A DNA stretch of 64,000 nucleotides from assembly GCA_050012495.1 (NCBI GenBank), contig JBEKHB010000012.1:15840-79839 (forward strand). The letters are read 5' to 3'. This DNA comes from BOG-1155 sp050012495 (GTDB taxonomy: Bacteria > Desulfobacterota > Syntrophorhabdia > Syntrophorhabdales > WCHB1-27). How positions within the stretch are numbered: position 1 is the stretch's first letter; each line of letters begins with the position of its first letter. The position numbers were made by a program, and so were the translations under genes. Of this stretch, positions 7,940-16,400 are shown piece by piece. Under the pieces are notes generated by a model. The model saw only the letters and a program-made list of their open reading frames with translations, did not search any database and was not told where the DNA came from.

Positions 7940-9604
7940 ATGATATGGAACAAAAGAGTATTGGCTGAAATCAGGAAGGCAAGAAAGACTTGGGAGAAAA
8001 CCACTCTTAAGGGCTCGCTTCAGAGGGCTCCCGAAAGGGAAATATTCTCCGAATTGCCCAAGAAGCGTCTCTACACACCCGAAGACCTTTCTCATTCCGA
8101 TTATCCCCGAGACGTGGGTTTTCCAGGCGAGTATCCTTACTTAAGGGGCGTGCACCCGACAATGTATCGTAGCCGGCTCTGGGGGATGGCAGAGTATTCA
8201 GGCTTCGGGATGCCGGAGGATACGAACAAAAGATGGAAATTCCTGCTGCAACAGGGGCAGACAGGCGTAAGCGTCGCATGTGACCTTCCGACTCAACTTG
8301 GTTATGACCCTGACAATCCATTGGCCGAGTCAGAGATCGGCGTTGTCGGCGTCTCCTGTCCGTCCCTGAGAGAAGTAGAGCTAATGTTTGATGGAATTGC
8401 CATGGACAGGGTAAGCATTCGCGGCTCCATCAATCACCCACACATCGTTCTATGGGCGATGTACGTTGCCGTCGCTGAAAGGCAGGGGGTCTCTCCTGAA
8501 AAAATCGGCGGCAATGTACACTGGGACTGCCTCAACGAATATCTGGGAAGGGGCGCTTATATTTTTCCACCGGAAGGTGCCTTGCGTCTGGCCCTGGATT
8601 TCATGGAATATGGCCTGAAACACATCCCTAAATTAAGTTATCAGGTAAATGCATACACGGTCCGTGAGTCAGGAGCAACTTTAGTCCAGGAAGGGGCGTA
8701 CGCCCTGGCGGCCTCGATCGCTTACATCGATGCAGCCCTCGAAAGAGGGATCGATGTAGACGAATTTGTTCCACGTCTCTCCTTAAACATGGCTATCCAC
8801 ATGAACCTCTTTGAGGAGGCAGCGAAGTTCCGGGCGTTGCGAAGACTCTGGGCGAGAATTATGAAAGAACGGTTCGGTGCAAAAAAGGAAGCCTCATTAC
8901 AGTTCAGGTTCGGCCCGGGTACGGGTGGGTCTACCTTCACGGCCCAGGAGCCTGAAAACAATATCGTCAGAGGCACAGTCGAGAGCCTGGCTGCCATCCT
9001 TGGTGGGGCCGGCTACCTGCACACAGCCTCTTACGATGAAGCCCTCGCCATACCAACAGAAAGGGCTGTTACCATCGCGTTGAAGACGCAGTTGATCCTG
9101 GCCTACGAGAGTGGGGTTACGGAAGTGGTAGACCCACTGGGCGGATCCTACTACGTTGAAGCGCTGACGGACGAAATCGAAAAAAGAGTAGTTGGGTATT
9201 TGCAGGAGATAGAAAAGAGGGGGAATATTTTCGAAGCTATAAAAAGCGGATGGTTCCAGACGGAAATCGCTCACGCCGCCTATCAGAAGCAGAAGGAGAT
9301 TGAGGAGGAAAAAAGGGTGATTGTGGGCGTGAATCGTTTCCTCACCGGAGAAACATTAGAGTATGCAATCCACAAGGCAGATCCGAACGTGGCCCGGGAG
9401 ATGAAGCGGCGAATCAAGCTGCTCCGGGAGGAAAGAAACAACGGAAGCGTGCAGAAGAGCCTTTCCGAGCTGGAGGCGGCCGCAGAGGGCACGCAGAATT
9501 TGGTTCCTTTTGTGATGCAGGCAGTCAAGACTTACGCAACAATAGGTGAAATTTGCGGGGTCCTTCGGAAAGTCTTTGGCGAATATACGGGTCCCACTTT
9601 CTGA
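7940..9604 (+). CDS. Divergent B12-dependent acyl-CoA mutase, large subunit
   Basis: This 554-residue protein is the substrate-binding barrel subunit of a methylmalonyl-CoA-mutase-family enzyme that lacks the fused cobalamin domain. The two-gene layout matches isobutyryl- and 2-hydroxyisobutyryl-CoA mutases. The backbone is well kept (YSGFG, SVACDLPTQLGYDPDN, VDPLGGSYYVE). Compared from memory with Propionibacterium methylmalonyl-CoA mutase, Tyr89 and Arg207 are kept (Tyr86, Arg216). Gln197 is His194, His244 is Thr240, and the His328/Gln330 pair becomes Gly325/Gly327. The acyl pocket is thus rebuilt, so the rearranged substrate is probably new. The ribosome site is weak and lies 69 bases after the previous gene. 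Confidence 0.88.
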   Translation: MIWNKRVLAEIRKARKTWEKTTLKGSLQRAPEREIFSELPKKRLYTPEDLSHSDYPRDVGFPGEYPYLRGVHPTMYRSRLWGMAEYSGFGMPEDTNKRWKFLLQQGQTGVSVACDLPTQLGYDPDNPLAESEIGVVGVSCPSLREVELMFDGIAMDRVSIRGSINHPHIVLWAMYVAVAERQGVSPEKIGGNVHWDCLNEYLGRGAYIFPPEGALRLALDFMEYGLKHIPKLSYQVNAYTVRESGATLVQEGAYALAASIAYIDAALERGIDVDEFVPRLSLNMAIHMNLFEEAAKFRALRRLWARIMKERFGAKKEASLQFRFGPGTGGSTFTAQEPENNIVRGTVESLAAILGGAGYLHTASYDEALAIPTERAVTIALKTQLILAYESGVTEVVDPLGGSYYVEALTDEIEKRVVGYLQEIEKRGNIFEAIKSGWFQTEIAHAAYQKQKEIEEEKRVIVGVNRFLTGETLEYAIHKADPNVAREMKRRIKLLREERNNGSVQKSLSELEAAAEGTQNLVPFVMQAVKTYATIGEICGVLRKVFGEYTGPTF

Positions 9605-9616
9605 GGAGGAGAGAAC

Positions 9617-10024
9617 ATGAAAGAAAAACGGCCGATCCGAATGCTCATCGGCAAGCCCGGGCTCGATGGCCACGATCGCGGGGTGAAAGTTCTTGCTATA
9701 GGGCTGCGGGATGAGGGTTTCGAGGTGATCTATCCGGGGCTCCGACAGACGCCGGAGGATATCGTGCGGATCGCGATCCAAGATGACGTGGATGTCATAG
9801 GCCTGAGCAGCCTTACCGGCGCCCACAATTTTTACTTCCCTCGTGTTGCAGAACTCGTTTCCGAGAATGGAATGGATGACGTTCTTATTATCGGAGGCGG
9901 TATCATTCCCAACGACGATATTCCCCGCCTTAAGGAACAGGGTATCAAGGCGATTTTTAGACCGGGTGCAAGAATCAGAGATATCGCTGACTTCGTAAGA
10001 AACAATGTAAGGCGTAGCGAGTAA
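9617..10024 (+). CDS. Cobalamin-binding small subunit of the acyl-CoA mutase
   Basis: This 135-residue protein is a stand-alone B12-binding domain. The base-off/His-on motif is GLDGHDRG (residues 15-22), with His19 as the cobalt ligand. SSLTGAH and the GGGIIPNDD loop complete the nucleotide-tail pocket. Size and position, 12 bases after the large subunit with GAGGAGAG before the ATG, fit a two-subunit mutase. It holds adenosylcobalamin over the barrel of the large subunit. Confidence 0.93.
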   Translation: MKEKRPIRMLIGKPGLDGHDRGVKVLAIGLRDEGFEVIYPGLRQTPEDIVRIAIQDDVDVIGLSSLTGAHNFYFPRVAELVSENGMDDVLIIGGGIIPNDDIPRLKEQGIKAIFRPGARIRDIADFVRNNVRRSE

Positions 10025-10033
10025 ACCGCAACG

Positions 10034-11782
10034 ATGATAAACGGGAAGATTTTTGAGCTTGACGAGAGGAAAGGCCAGGGCAAGATCCTGCCATTACGCG
10101 AAGCGATCGACCGGTGGGTACGACCCGGAATGAAGCTGCACTTTGCTGATGGTGCGGACGCGAACGCCGCGGTCCGCGAAATTATCAGGCAGTACCACGG
10201 AAAAGACCCGGAGTTTACACTTATATCGGGAGGTGTCACGACCCCTGATCTCATAAGTCTGGTTGCAAGCGGGCTCGTCAGAAAAGTCGTTACCACCAAT
10301 TGCTCGTACACCTACCCGGCCCCGCGGCCGATCCATCTCCTTCAAAAAATGCACAAAGACGGGCTGATTCAGATCGAGAGCTGGTCCCTCTATTCTCTTG
10401 AACAAAGACTTATGGCTGCGGCTCTCGGTGTGGGCTGGATGCCGACAAAGTCTCTGAAAGGAAGCGGTTTAGGAGAAGAGAATGGCGACTCTTACAAGAT
10501 AGTGACAAATCCTTTCGACGCAACTGAAACGATGGGTGTGGTGAGGGCCCTTTCTCCCGATATCTCCATTGTACACGGATGTGTGGCAGACCAGGAAGGC
10601 AACACCATCCTCTCCCCCCCCTATTGGTCGGGCCTATGGGGACCGAGGGCGAGCAATAACGGAGTAATTGTCACTGTGGAACGGATTGTTCCCACAGAAT
10701 TCATCAGGAAGCACAGCGCTCTCGTCAAGATACCAGGGTTTCTGGTGAGGGCCGTGTGCTCAGTGGTTTTTGGCACCCATCCCCAGGGCTTGGCCGCCGA
10801 AAGCATAGACCTGAATGGATATGGCGAAGACTACGAGTTTATTCTCGACTTTGTCAAGGCGAGCCGGGACTCGAAAGGACTGAAAGAGTGGATGGAGGAA
10901 TGGATCTTCCAATGCCGCACGCAGGAAGAGTACGTGCGGAAACTTGGTCCGGCGCGGACTTCCTTCCTGGCGAGTAAGTCAACATCAGGCCAGCCTGAAC
11001 CGGAAACACGGGAGCATGTTGATCGGGATGGTCGCGCTCCGTATAATCGCACCGAAATGATGGTCGTTGCAACGGCGAGAGAGATCAAAGAGATAGTCCT
11101 TCTGAAGGATTACAGCTCTATCCTATCCGGGATCGGCGCTCCCGGACTTGCTGCGTGGCTTGCCTTCTACCTGATGAAAGAAGCGGGTATCCACATTGAT
11201 TTGATGACGGGCGTCGGTCAAGTCGGCTTCTCTCCACGGCCGGCTGATCCTTTCCTCATGAGCCTTCCCAATGTCATGACCTCCAAGATGCTGACGGACA
11301 CGACCGACGTGTACGGTACGTTTGTCGGCGGTGCCCATAACAGGTGCCTGAGCGTTCTTGGAGCAGCCCAGATCGACCAGTACGGGAATATCAACACGGT
11401 GAAGGTGAACGACCTTTATTTTATAGGTGTCGGCGGAGCAGCGGACGCCTTGAACTCGTGCGAGACGATTGCCGTGGCGAAGCAGTCTGCCGATCGCTTC
11501 CTGGAAAAAGTACCCTTCGTCAGTTGCCCGGGGGAGCGGATTAGAACGCTGGTAACCGACATGGGCGTATTCAAGAAATATGACGGAAATACTTTCACCC
11601 TTGCGAAAGTTTTTGCTCCCTCACACGGTGCGGTTGATAGGGACCCTGTGCAGGAAATAGCGAGCCGATGCGGTTGGGAAGTGAGAGCGGCTCTTTCACT
11701 CGAACAGATTCCTCCTCCTACTGAAGAGGAGCTATCGGTGTTACGGGCCCTCGATCCAAAAGGCTTCTTTGTAGGGAAGTAG
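10034..11782 (+). CDS. Fused alpha-beta family I CoA-transferase-fold protein lacking the catalytic Glu
   Basis: This 582-residue protein joins two CoA-transferase-like halves (about 1-310 and 340-582) with a polar linker. The N-terminal half has EAIDRWVRPGMKLHFADG and the C-terminal half starts VVATAREIKEIVLLKDY. In glutaconate CoA-transferase the nucleophilic Glu sits in the strand aligned with DLMTGVGQVGFSP; here that position is Thr392. IpdAB of steroid degradation also has this fold without the transferase Glu and hydrolytically opens a cyclic diketone-CoA. A ring-opening or C-C hydrolase role is thus a real alternative to CoA transfer. The start has a weak ribosome site. Confidence 0.8.
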   Translation: MINGKIFELDERKGQGKILPLREAIDRWVRPGMKLHFADGADANAAVREIIRQYHGKDPEFTLISGGVTTPDLISLVASGLVRKVVTTNCSYTYPAPRPIHLLQKMHKDGLIQIESWSLYSLEQRLMAAALGVGWMPTKSLKGSGLGEENGDSYKIVTNPFDATETMGVVRALSPDISIVHGCVADQEGNTILSPPYWSGLWGPRASNNGVIVTVERIVPTEFIRKHSALVKIPGFLVRAVCSVVFGTHPQGLAAESIDLNGYGEDYEFILDFVKASRDSKGLKEWMEEWIFQCRTQEEYVRKLGPARTSFLASKSTSGQPEPETREHVDRDGRAPYNRTEMMVVATAREIKEIVLLKDYSSILSGIGAPGLAAWLAFYLMKEAGIHIDLMTGVGQVGFSPRPADPFLMSLPNVMTSKMLTDTTDVYGTFVGGAHNRCLSVLGAAQIDQYGNINTVKVNDLYFIGVGGAADALNSCETIAVAKQSADRFLEKVPFVSCPGERIRTLVTDMGVFKKYDGNTFTLAKVFAPSHGAVDRDPVQEIASRCGWEVRAALSLEQIPPPTEEELSVLRALDPKGFFVGK

Positions 11783-11858
11783 CCTTCGTCCCACGCGATG
11801 TTATCGATGGTGGAGAAACGGTATCTGGTAGATTGATCACGTTTCTATCGTTGGACTC

Positions 11859-11907
11859 CAATGGCGTACCCGGTTCCTCAATGACCGGGTTGGACTGACC
11901 GCCATTG
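11859..11907 (+). repeat. Nested inverted repeat between operon genes
   Basis: CAATGGCG (11859-11866) pairs exactly with CGCCATTG (11900-11907). Inside it, ACCCGGT (11868-11874) pairs exactly with ACCGGGT (11884-11890) around a nine-base loop. A two-stage hairpin forms in the 202-base gap after the CoA-transferase-fold gene. No T-run follows, so it may process or stabilise the mRNA rather than end it. Confidence 0.5.
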
Positions 11908-11984
11908 CTCGCCTGCTTTCAGAATTGAAGTCGCCAGGGAAACTTGGCGGCTGTACTGGAGACAAACTCATAGCGGAGGATGTG

Positions 11985-13163
11985 ATGTCAGAATCGAGAG
12001 TTACATTTACAGAAGCCCTCATCACCGATGAAATGCTTGCTGAGGTGCGAGCATTTGTCGGGACGAGGTTTCGTATCGGACACTCCATAAATAACGAAGA
12101 AGCCACCAGAATCGCGATCCAGAAGTTTGCCGACGGCATAGGGGATACAAACCCGCTCTGGAGCGATCCAGAATATGCGGAAAAAACCCGCTACGGCGCC
12201 ATTATAGCCCCGCCTTCATGGGTCTTCAGCGTGTTCTCCGGTATCCAATACGGTTTCAGGGGAGTAGGCGGTTTCCACAGTGGCAGCACTATCGAATTTT
12301 ACCTACCGATTTTTCGAAACGATACGATCACGCCCGAGATGATATGCACCGCCATCGAAGGGCCGAAAAAGAGTGTCTTTGCCGAGAAAACGATCATAGA
12401 GCGGAATGATAACCTGTATACCAACCAAAGGGGAGAGCTGGCAACGAAAGTGACATGGGAAGTCATACATTTTGAGAGGGCGAAGGCAAAGAAGACGGGT
12501 AAGTACCACCATATTCAGTTACCGCACCCCTGGACAGAAGAAGAGTTGAAAAGAATAGAGGATGAAGTCTTTAATGAGGAGAGAAGTGGAGCAGATACGC
12601 CTTGTTGGGATGATGTGCGGATAGGCCAGGAGTTGAAGCCCCTGGTTAAGGGACCTGTCACCATGACCGACGAGATTGCCTTTCTTATCGGAGGCGGCGC
12701 TCCCATACCCAGGCTTACGGCTCACGCTGCCGCGCTCAATTTCTATCGGCGCCACCCCGCCTGGGCCTTCCGTGATCCCATAAGCTGCGGTCTGGAGCCC
12801 ATCTACGCAGTCCACTACAACAGGGAAGCGGCTCGTGCTCAAGGGTTGCCTTATCAGTACGATGTCGGTTTTCAAAGGAACGCCTGGCAGATTCACCTCT
12901 TGACGAACTATGCGGGAGATGACGGTTGGCTCAAGAAAAGCTTCTGTGAATTCCGCAGGTTTGTCTACTTCTCGGACGTGGTGTGGCTGAAGGGCACGAT
13001 AACGGATAAATTCATCGATGATGACAGCGAATGCTGTGTAAAGATCGAGACGACAGCTATAAACCAGCGGGGTGAAGAGGTGATGCCCGGATATGCCATT
13101 GTGGCCCTTCCCTCCAGAGTGCATGGTTACTCGCCGTTGGATAAGAGATTGGGTCCGCGATGA
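11985..13163 (+). CDS. MaoC-like double hot-dog dehydratase
   Basis: From the ATG at 11985, which follows GCGGAGGATGTG, the product has 392 residues. Earlier in-frame starts run back into the gap and lack support. The first hot-dog domain has FADGIGDTNPLWSDPEYA and GAIIAPPSW, typical of MaoC-type N-terminal dehydratases. The second begins near DDVRIGQELKPLVKGPVT. Such two-domain proteins hydrate or dehydrate enoyl/3-hydroxyacyl-CoA with R stereochemistry, complementing the crotonase. It is probably co-transcribed with the upstream genes despite the 202-base gap. Confidence 0.85.
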   Translation: MSESRVTFTEALITDEMLAEVRAFVGTRFRIGHSINNEEATRIAIQKFADGIGDTNPLWSDPEYAEKTRYGAIIAPPSWVFSVFSGIQYGFRGVGGFHSGSTIEFYLPIFRNDTITPEMICTAIEGPKKSVFAEKTIIERNDNLYTNQRGELATKVTWEVIHFERAKAKKTGKYHHIQLPHPWTEEELKRIEDEVFNEERSGADTPCWDDVRIGQELKPLVKGPVTMTDEIAFLIGGGAPIPRLTAHAAALNFYRRHPAWAFRDPISCGLEPIYAVHYNREAARAQGLPYQYDVGFQRNAWQIHLLTNYAGDDGWLKKSFCEFRRFVYFSDVVWLKGTITDKFIDDDSECCVKIETTAINQRGEEVMPGYAIVALPSRVHGYSPLDKRLGPR

Positions 13164-13283
13164 GTGGAGCGACAGAATTACCTCGAATAGAGGCCCGCCG
13201 AAAGAAAGGGAAGAGACTACCCGTCGCCGTGGTGTATATTGCAAAACCTTGATAATTCGGCCCTGGGATGATAGGCTTGCACA

Positions 13284-14297
13284 GTGCGTAATGACGCTTC
13301 AATCGAAGAGATTTTGCCCGGGCTGTACAAGGTCAAAATTCCCCTCCCCGGAATTCCTCTGCCAGGAGTTAACTCTTACATTGTAAAGGGCGCGAAGCGA
13401 AATTTGATCGTCGATCCGGGATGGAATCACGACGAATGTTTCGTTGCGATGCAGCACGCCCTGGAGGAACTTTCTGTTGATTTGCGAAAGACAGATTTTT
13501 TTATCACCCATGTGCATCTTGATCATGTGGCGCTTGTTTTAAGGCTTAAGACTGCTGATTCGGAAATGTACGCAGGACAGTGGGAGGCGGAACACGTTGA
13601 ATGGGACTGGGATGGAGCAATTGCGTTTGCGCGTGCTCACGGGTTCCCCGACCACGAGCTATCTATACTCCTCCGGGAGCATCCCGGCTATAAGTGGACG
13701 AAATCCCGGTCAGAACTGCGTCTGCCCTTCCGCATAGTGCAGGATAAGAGCGTGATAACGGCGGGCAAATATGCCTTCACGGTTATCGAGACGCCTGGTC
13801 ATTCAAAAGGTCATTTATGCCTTTACGAGCCGGAAGAGAAGGTCTTGGTATCGGGTGATCACATTTTGAAAGAGATAACACCTACAGTTCAATTATGGTC
13901 GGAAGAAGATAACCCTCTGCTCGACTATATCAAGAGCCTCGATAAAATTGAAGCGCTGGATGTAAGGCAGGTGCTGCCAGGTCATGGCCCGATCTTTAAA
14001 GACTGTAAAGAGCGAATTAAGGAAATGAAAGACCACCGGCTCGAAAGGACGAAGGAGGTTATCTCCCTCCTAAGGCAGGCAAACAGGACTGCGTACGAGC
14101 TCGCATCACGGATGACCTGGAACGTAAGGTATAACTCCTGGGATGCGTTCCCGGTCGTGCAAAAGTGGTTCAGCATGGGAGAGACACTTGCCCACCTATT
14201 TTACCTTAAAGAAAAAGGATATGTAGGAAAGCATGCCGGGAACGGCCATATTGAATTTGTCTTGAACCAGTCACAAAGCCCTGTCAACAGCCTTTAA
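13284..14297 (+). CDS. MBL-fold metallo-hydrolase
   Basis: This 337-residue metallo-beta-lactamase-fold enzyme starts at a GTG. The zinc site HVHLDH gives His76, His78, Asp80 and His81. Further ligands are in TPGHSKGH, SGDHIL and LPGHGP. A helical C-terminal domain follows from about residue 245. Similar proteins at the ends of acyl-CoA operons are often thioesterase- or lactonase-like hydrolases. CoA-ester hydrolysis is a reasonable guess but is not shown by the sequence. It is the last gene before the region 2 promoter. Confidence 0.85.
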   Translation: MRNDASIEEILPGLYKVKIPLPGIPLPGVNSYIVKGAKRNLIVDPGWNHDECFVAMQHALEELSVDLRKTDFFITHVHLDHVALVLRLKTADSEMYAGQWEAEHVEWDWDGAIAFARAHGFPDHELSILLREHPGYKWTKSRSELRLPFRIVQDKSVITAGKYAFTVIETPGHSKGHLCLYEPEEKVLVSGDHILKEITPTVQLWSEEDNPLLDYIKSLDKIEALDVRQVLPGHGPIFKDCKERIKEMKDHRLERTKEVISLLRQANRTAYELASRMTWNVRYNSWDAFPVVQKWFSMGETLAHLFYLKEKGYVGKHAGNGHIEFVLNQSQSPVNSL

Positions 14298-14351
14298 CAA
14301 AGCAGGAAAAATTATTCTGTTGTTGCGACGCAAGAATGTCACGCTCGATCT

Positions 14352-14381
14352 TGTTAAACATTTTTCTGTTAAACATTTTTC
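14352..14381. repeat. Two tandem 15-bp repeats just upstream of the -35
   Basis: The unit tgttaaacatttttc occurs at 14352-14366 and again, unchanged, at 14367-14381. It abuts the -35 element of the region 2 promoter directly. An activator site or A/T-rich upstream element is possible. Confidence 0.7.
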
Positions 14382-14410
14382 TTGACAATCAAACGATCAT
14401 TTGTTACAAA
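14382..14410 (+). promoter_or_regulatory. Sigma70-type promoter of the region 2 operon
   Basis: TTGACA (14382-14387) is followed after 17 bases by TACAAA (14405-14410). It has the same layout as the promoter at 277-305: TTGACAA, nine bases, CATTTGTTA. Transcription should start near 14417, inside the operator. Confidence 0.7.
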
Positions 14411-14430
14411 ATACTATCAAACGTTTGTTA
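14391..14430. promoter_or_regulatory. Two candidate TetR-type operators
   Basis: A perfect palindrome CAAACGTTTG (14418-14427, followed by TTA) lies at the expected transcription start. An imperfect related copy, AAACGATCATTTGTT (14391-14405), fills the -35/-10 spacer. The core matches the operator-like site at 27586-27599 near the TetR gene. Binding here would block RNA polymerase. Confidence 0.55.
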
Positions 14431-14686
14431 GATATGTTTCCTTCAATGAAAGCAATGGGACGAAGATGACGGAATGCAAATTAATCAAACCCCTGCCAAA
14501 AGGACTTAACGCCCTGAAGGGGTTTGCCTCTCGGCAGCTACATCTAAGTTCTCCGGAAGCGGTCTGGAAAACATGGTCGCCTGGAGCAACGGTTGTCCGT
14601 TTTACCTATGCCGCGACTCCTTATGATTATCTCTCACTCGACGCGGAATCTAAGGATTTGTTTGTATGTCCAAGCGGCCTGTCCAT

Positions 14687-14710
14687 AGGCTTTACAGTAG
14701 GCTTTACAGT
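14687..14710. repeat. Tandem 12-bp repeat in the leader
   Basis: AGGCTTTACAGT is repeated exactly at 14687-14698 and 14699-14710, inside the untranslated leader of the MFS operon. Function is not apparent. Confidence 0.6.
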
Positions 14711-14875
14711 CTTGTCAGATTTTGAGAGATGTAGCTTTTTTTCTGCATGGGTGGCAACGTTTGTTATTTACTATTATCACGCCCTGAGCCGAGTGGGAAG
14801 GTAAAGCAGCTAGCTGTTGGAGACCGCTTTACCGGTCGGACATGAGGGCGTCAAAAGGGGAGAGGGGGATTGACT

Positions 14876-16135
14876 ATGGAAGAAAGAAGGTTGGGTCAGG
14901 AAGTAAAGGTGGTAGCGGTCCTTTTTTTTGCCTGGGGTTTTGTGGCACTCGATCGGATGCTGGTTGGCTACCTATTTCCCTGGATTGTACCCGAGTTTAA
15001 CCTCTCGTACGGTCAAACGGGGCTTATCATGACCGTAATGGCGCTGTTCTGGGCACTCGGTGCGCCAGTGGGTGGGGCCTTGTCGGACAAGTACGGGAGG
15101 AAGAAGATTCTACTGCCTATGGTGGTAATATTTTCTGTTTGCTCGATGATAACCGGCCTTGTGAGAAGTTATATTCAGTTAATTGCAACCAGATTAAGTT
15201 TGGGTTTTGTCGAAGGGGGGTACTTTCCGACTGCCGTAGCTATGGTGGAGGAGGAGGTCTCACCGAAGAGAAGGGGGCTTATGATTAGCCTCCATAATAT
15301 GGGTTTTCCTATTATAGGAATTGTTTTTGGGGCTACTTTTGCTACACAGATGGCTACGAAATTTGGATGGAGATCCACTTTTTTTCTGACCATCGTGCCT
15401 GGCATCATCCTTGCCGCTATTATATATTTCTTGCTCCGCGAGCCACCGGCCTCTCTGGAGAGGATCAAAGTAAGAAATGCGGCCAAGGCGATCGCTGACC
15501 AGGCAGGCGGCGAGCTTGCCAAAATGACCTTCGGACAGTTGCTTAGGTACAGGAATGTATTTGTTCTTCTTCTCATAAGCATCTTCTCCATGGTGTGGTT
15601 CTGGAATTTCCTCATGTTCGGGATGCTGTTTCTTACCAAGGGAAAAGGGCTTTCAATACTACAGGCTGGATTTGTTATGAGTATTTTCGGTGCCGTAAGA
15701 CTTGTTGGTTTGATTTCCGTGTCGTCGGCATCTGACTATGTGGGCCGGAAAAAGACGATATTGGTCGCGCTTCTAGTGACGGGCCTTGCCACTATCGTGA
15801 CGGCTCAGACAGAATCGTACGCGATCCTCGTTGCAGGTATTCTGGTAGCCGGTTTCTTCGGTGAGCCCTCTCAGACGTTATTCACCTCGATCATTCCAGC
15901 GGAATCCGTACCAATCGCATTAGCCGGGCGCGCCATTGGCGTTATCCTTTTAGTTGGGGAAGTTATCGGAGGCGGGATCATTCCTCCGATAACCGGTGCA
16001 ATTGCAGATAAAGTCGGTATCAATTTCGTAATACTGGCATCAGGGTTTTCGTGCCTTATCAGTTGTGCACTCGCCTTCCTCTTAACGGAAACGGCACCCA
16101 GGAAGGTTGCAGCGGCCTTTCGCGGAGGGGCATAA
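14876..16135 (+). CDS. MFS transporter, probable organic-acid importer
   Basis: From the ATG at 14876, after a GGGGAGAGGGGG ribosome site, this encodes 419 residues with about twelve membrane segments. The signature loop GGALSDKYGRKK between segments 2 and 3, and its weaker repeat ASDYVGRKK, are typical of the major facilitator superfamily. It lies in the inner membrane. As first gene of an operon with an acid-CoA ligase and a split kinase, it most likely takes up the carboxylic or aromatic substrate, perhaps by proton symport. The substrate is inferred from context only. Confidence 0.88.
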   Translation: MEERRLGQEVKVVAVLFFAWGFVALDRMLVGYLFPWIVPEFNLSYGQTGLIMTVMALFWALGAPVGGALSDKYGRKKILLPMVVIFSVCSMITGLVRSYIQLIATRLSLGFVEGGYFPTAVAMVEEEVSPKRRGLMISLHNMGFPIIGIVFGATFATQMATKFGWRSTFFLTIVPGIILAAIIYFLLREPPASLERIKVRNAAKAIADQAGGELAKMTFGQLLRYRNVFVLLLISIFSMVWFWNFLMFGMLFLTKGKGLSILQAGFVMSIFGAVRLVGLISVSSASDYVGRKKTILVALLVTGLATIVTAQTESYAILVAGILVAGFFGEPSQTLFTSIIPAESVPIALAGRAIGVILLVGEVIGGGIIPPITGAIADKVGINFVILASGFSCLISCALAFLLTETAPRKVAAAFRGGA

Positions 16136-16400
16136 GGTATGGGTGAAATGAACTCTCGGAGGGTAATCCTTCATGTATACATGGGATGCCATCCTCCTCG
16201 AGGCGGGAAGGAATAAGCCTTATGCCGGGGAAAGGGAAGTCAATTCCGCCCCAGGTTTAAAAAGAAAGGCGGAAAGGGAGTAACGCTGTACCCATAGTCT
16301 CGTTGATGAGGTTGACCTCGGCTCGGGGGGACAGAAGGGAATACTGCGTTACAGCAGAGAAAATAGCGCTAAGCAAAACGCAAAGAGGAGGTTTGAAAGA

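Larger units (their letters stand above)
14298..14875 (+). other. Promoter and long repeat-bearing leader of the region 2 operon
   Basis: This 578-base gap holds a 15-bp tandem repeat, a strong promoter with overlapping operators and a leader of about 460 bases with a 12-bp tandem repeat. A frame at 14466-14804 (112 codons) is open but its product looks random, so no gene is called. The leader is long enough to hold an RNA regulator, but I recognise no riboswitch class. Confidence 0.5.

Noticed and set aside
7940..9604. Ordinary methylmalonyl-CoA or 2-hydroxyisobutyryl-CoA mutase
   Set aside because: Tyr86 argues against the hydroxyisobutyryl type (Ile there), and the loss of the His244, His328 and Gln330 equivalents argues against the methylmalonyl type.
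14382..14804. Open frame of 140 codons before the MFS gene
   Set aside because: Its TTG start is the -35 element itself, no ribosome site fits, and the product looks random. The inner ATG at 14466 is no better.
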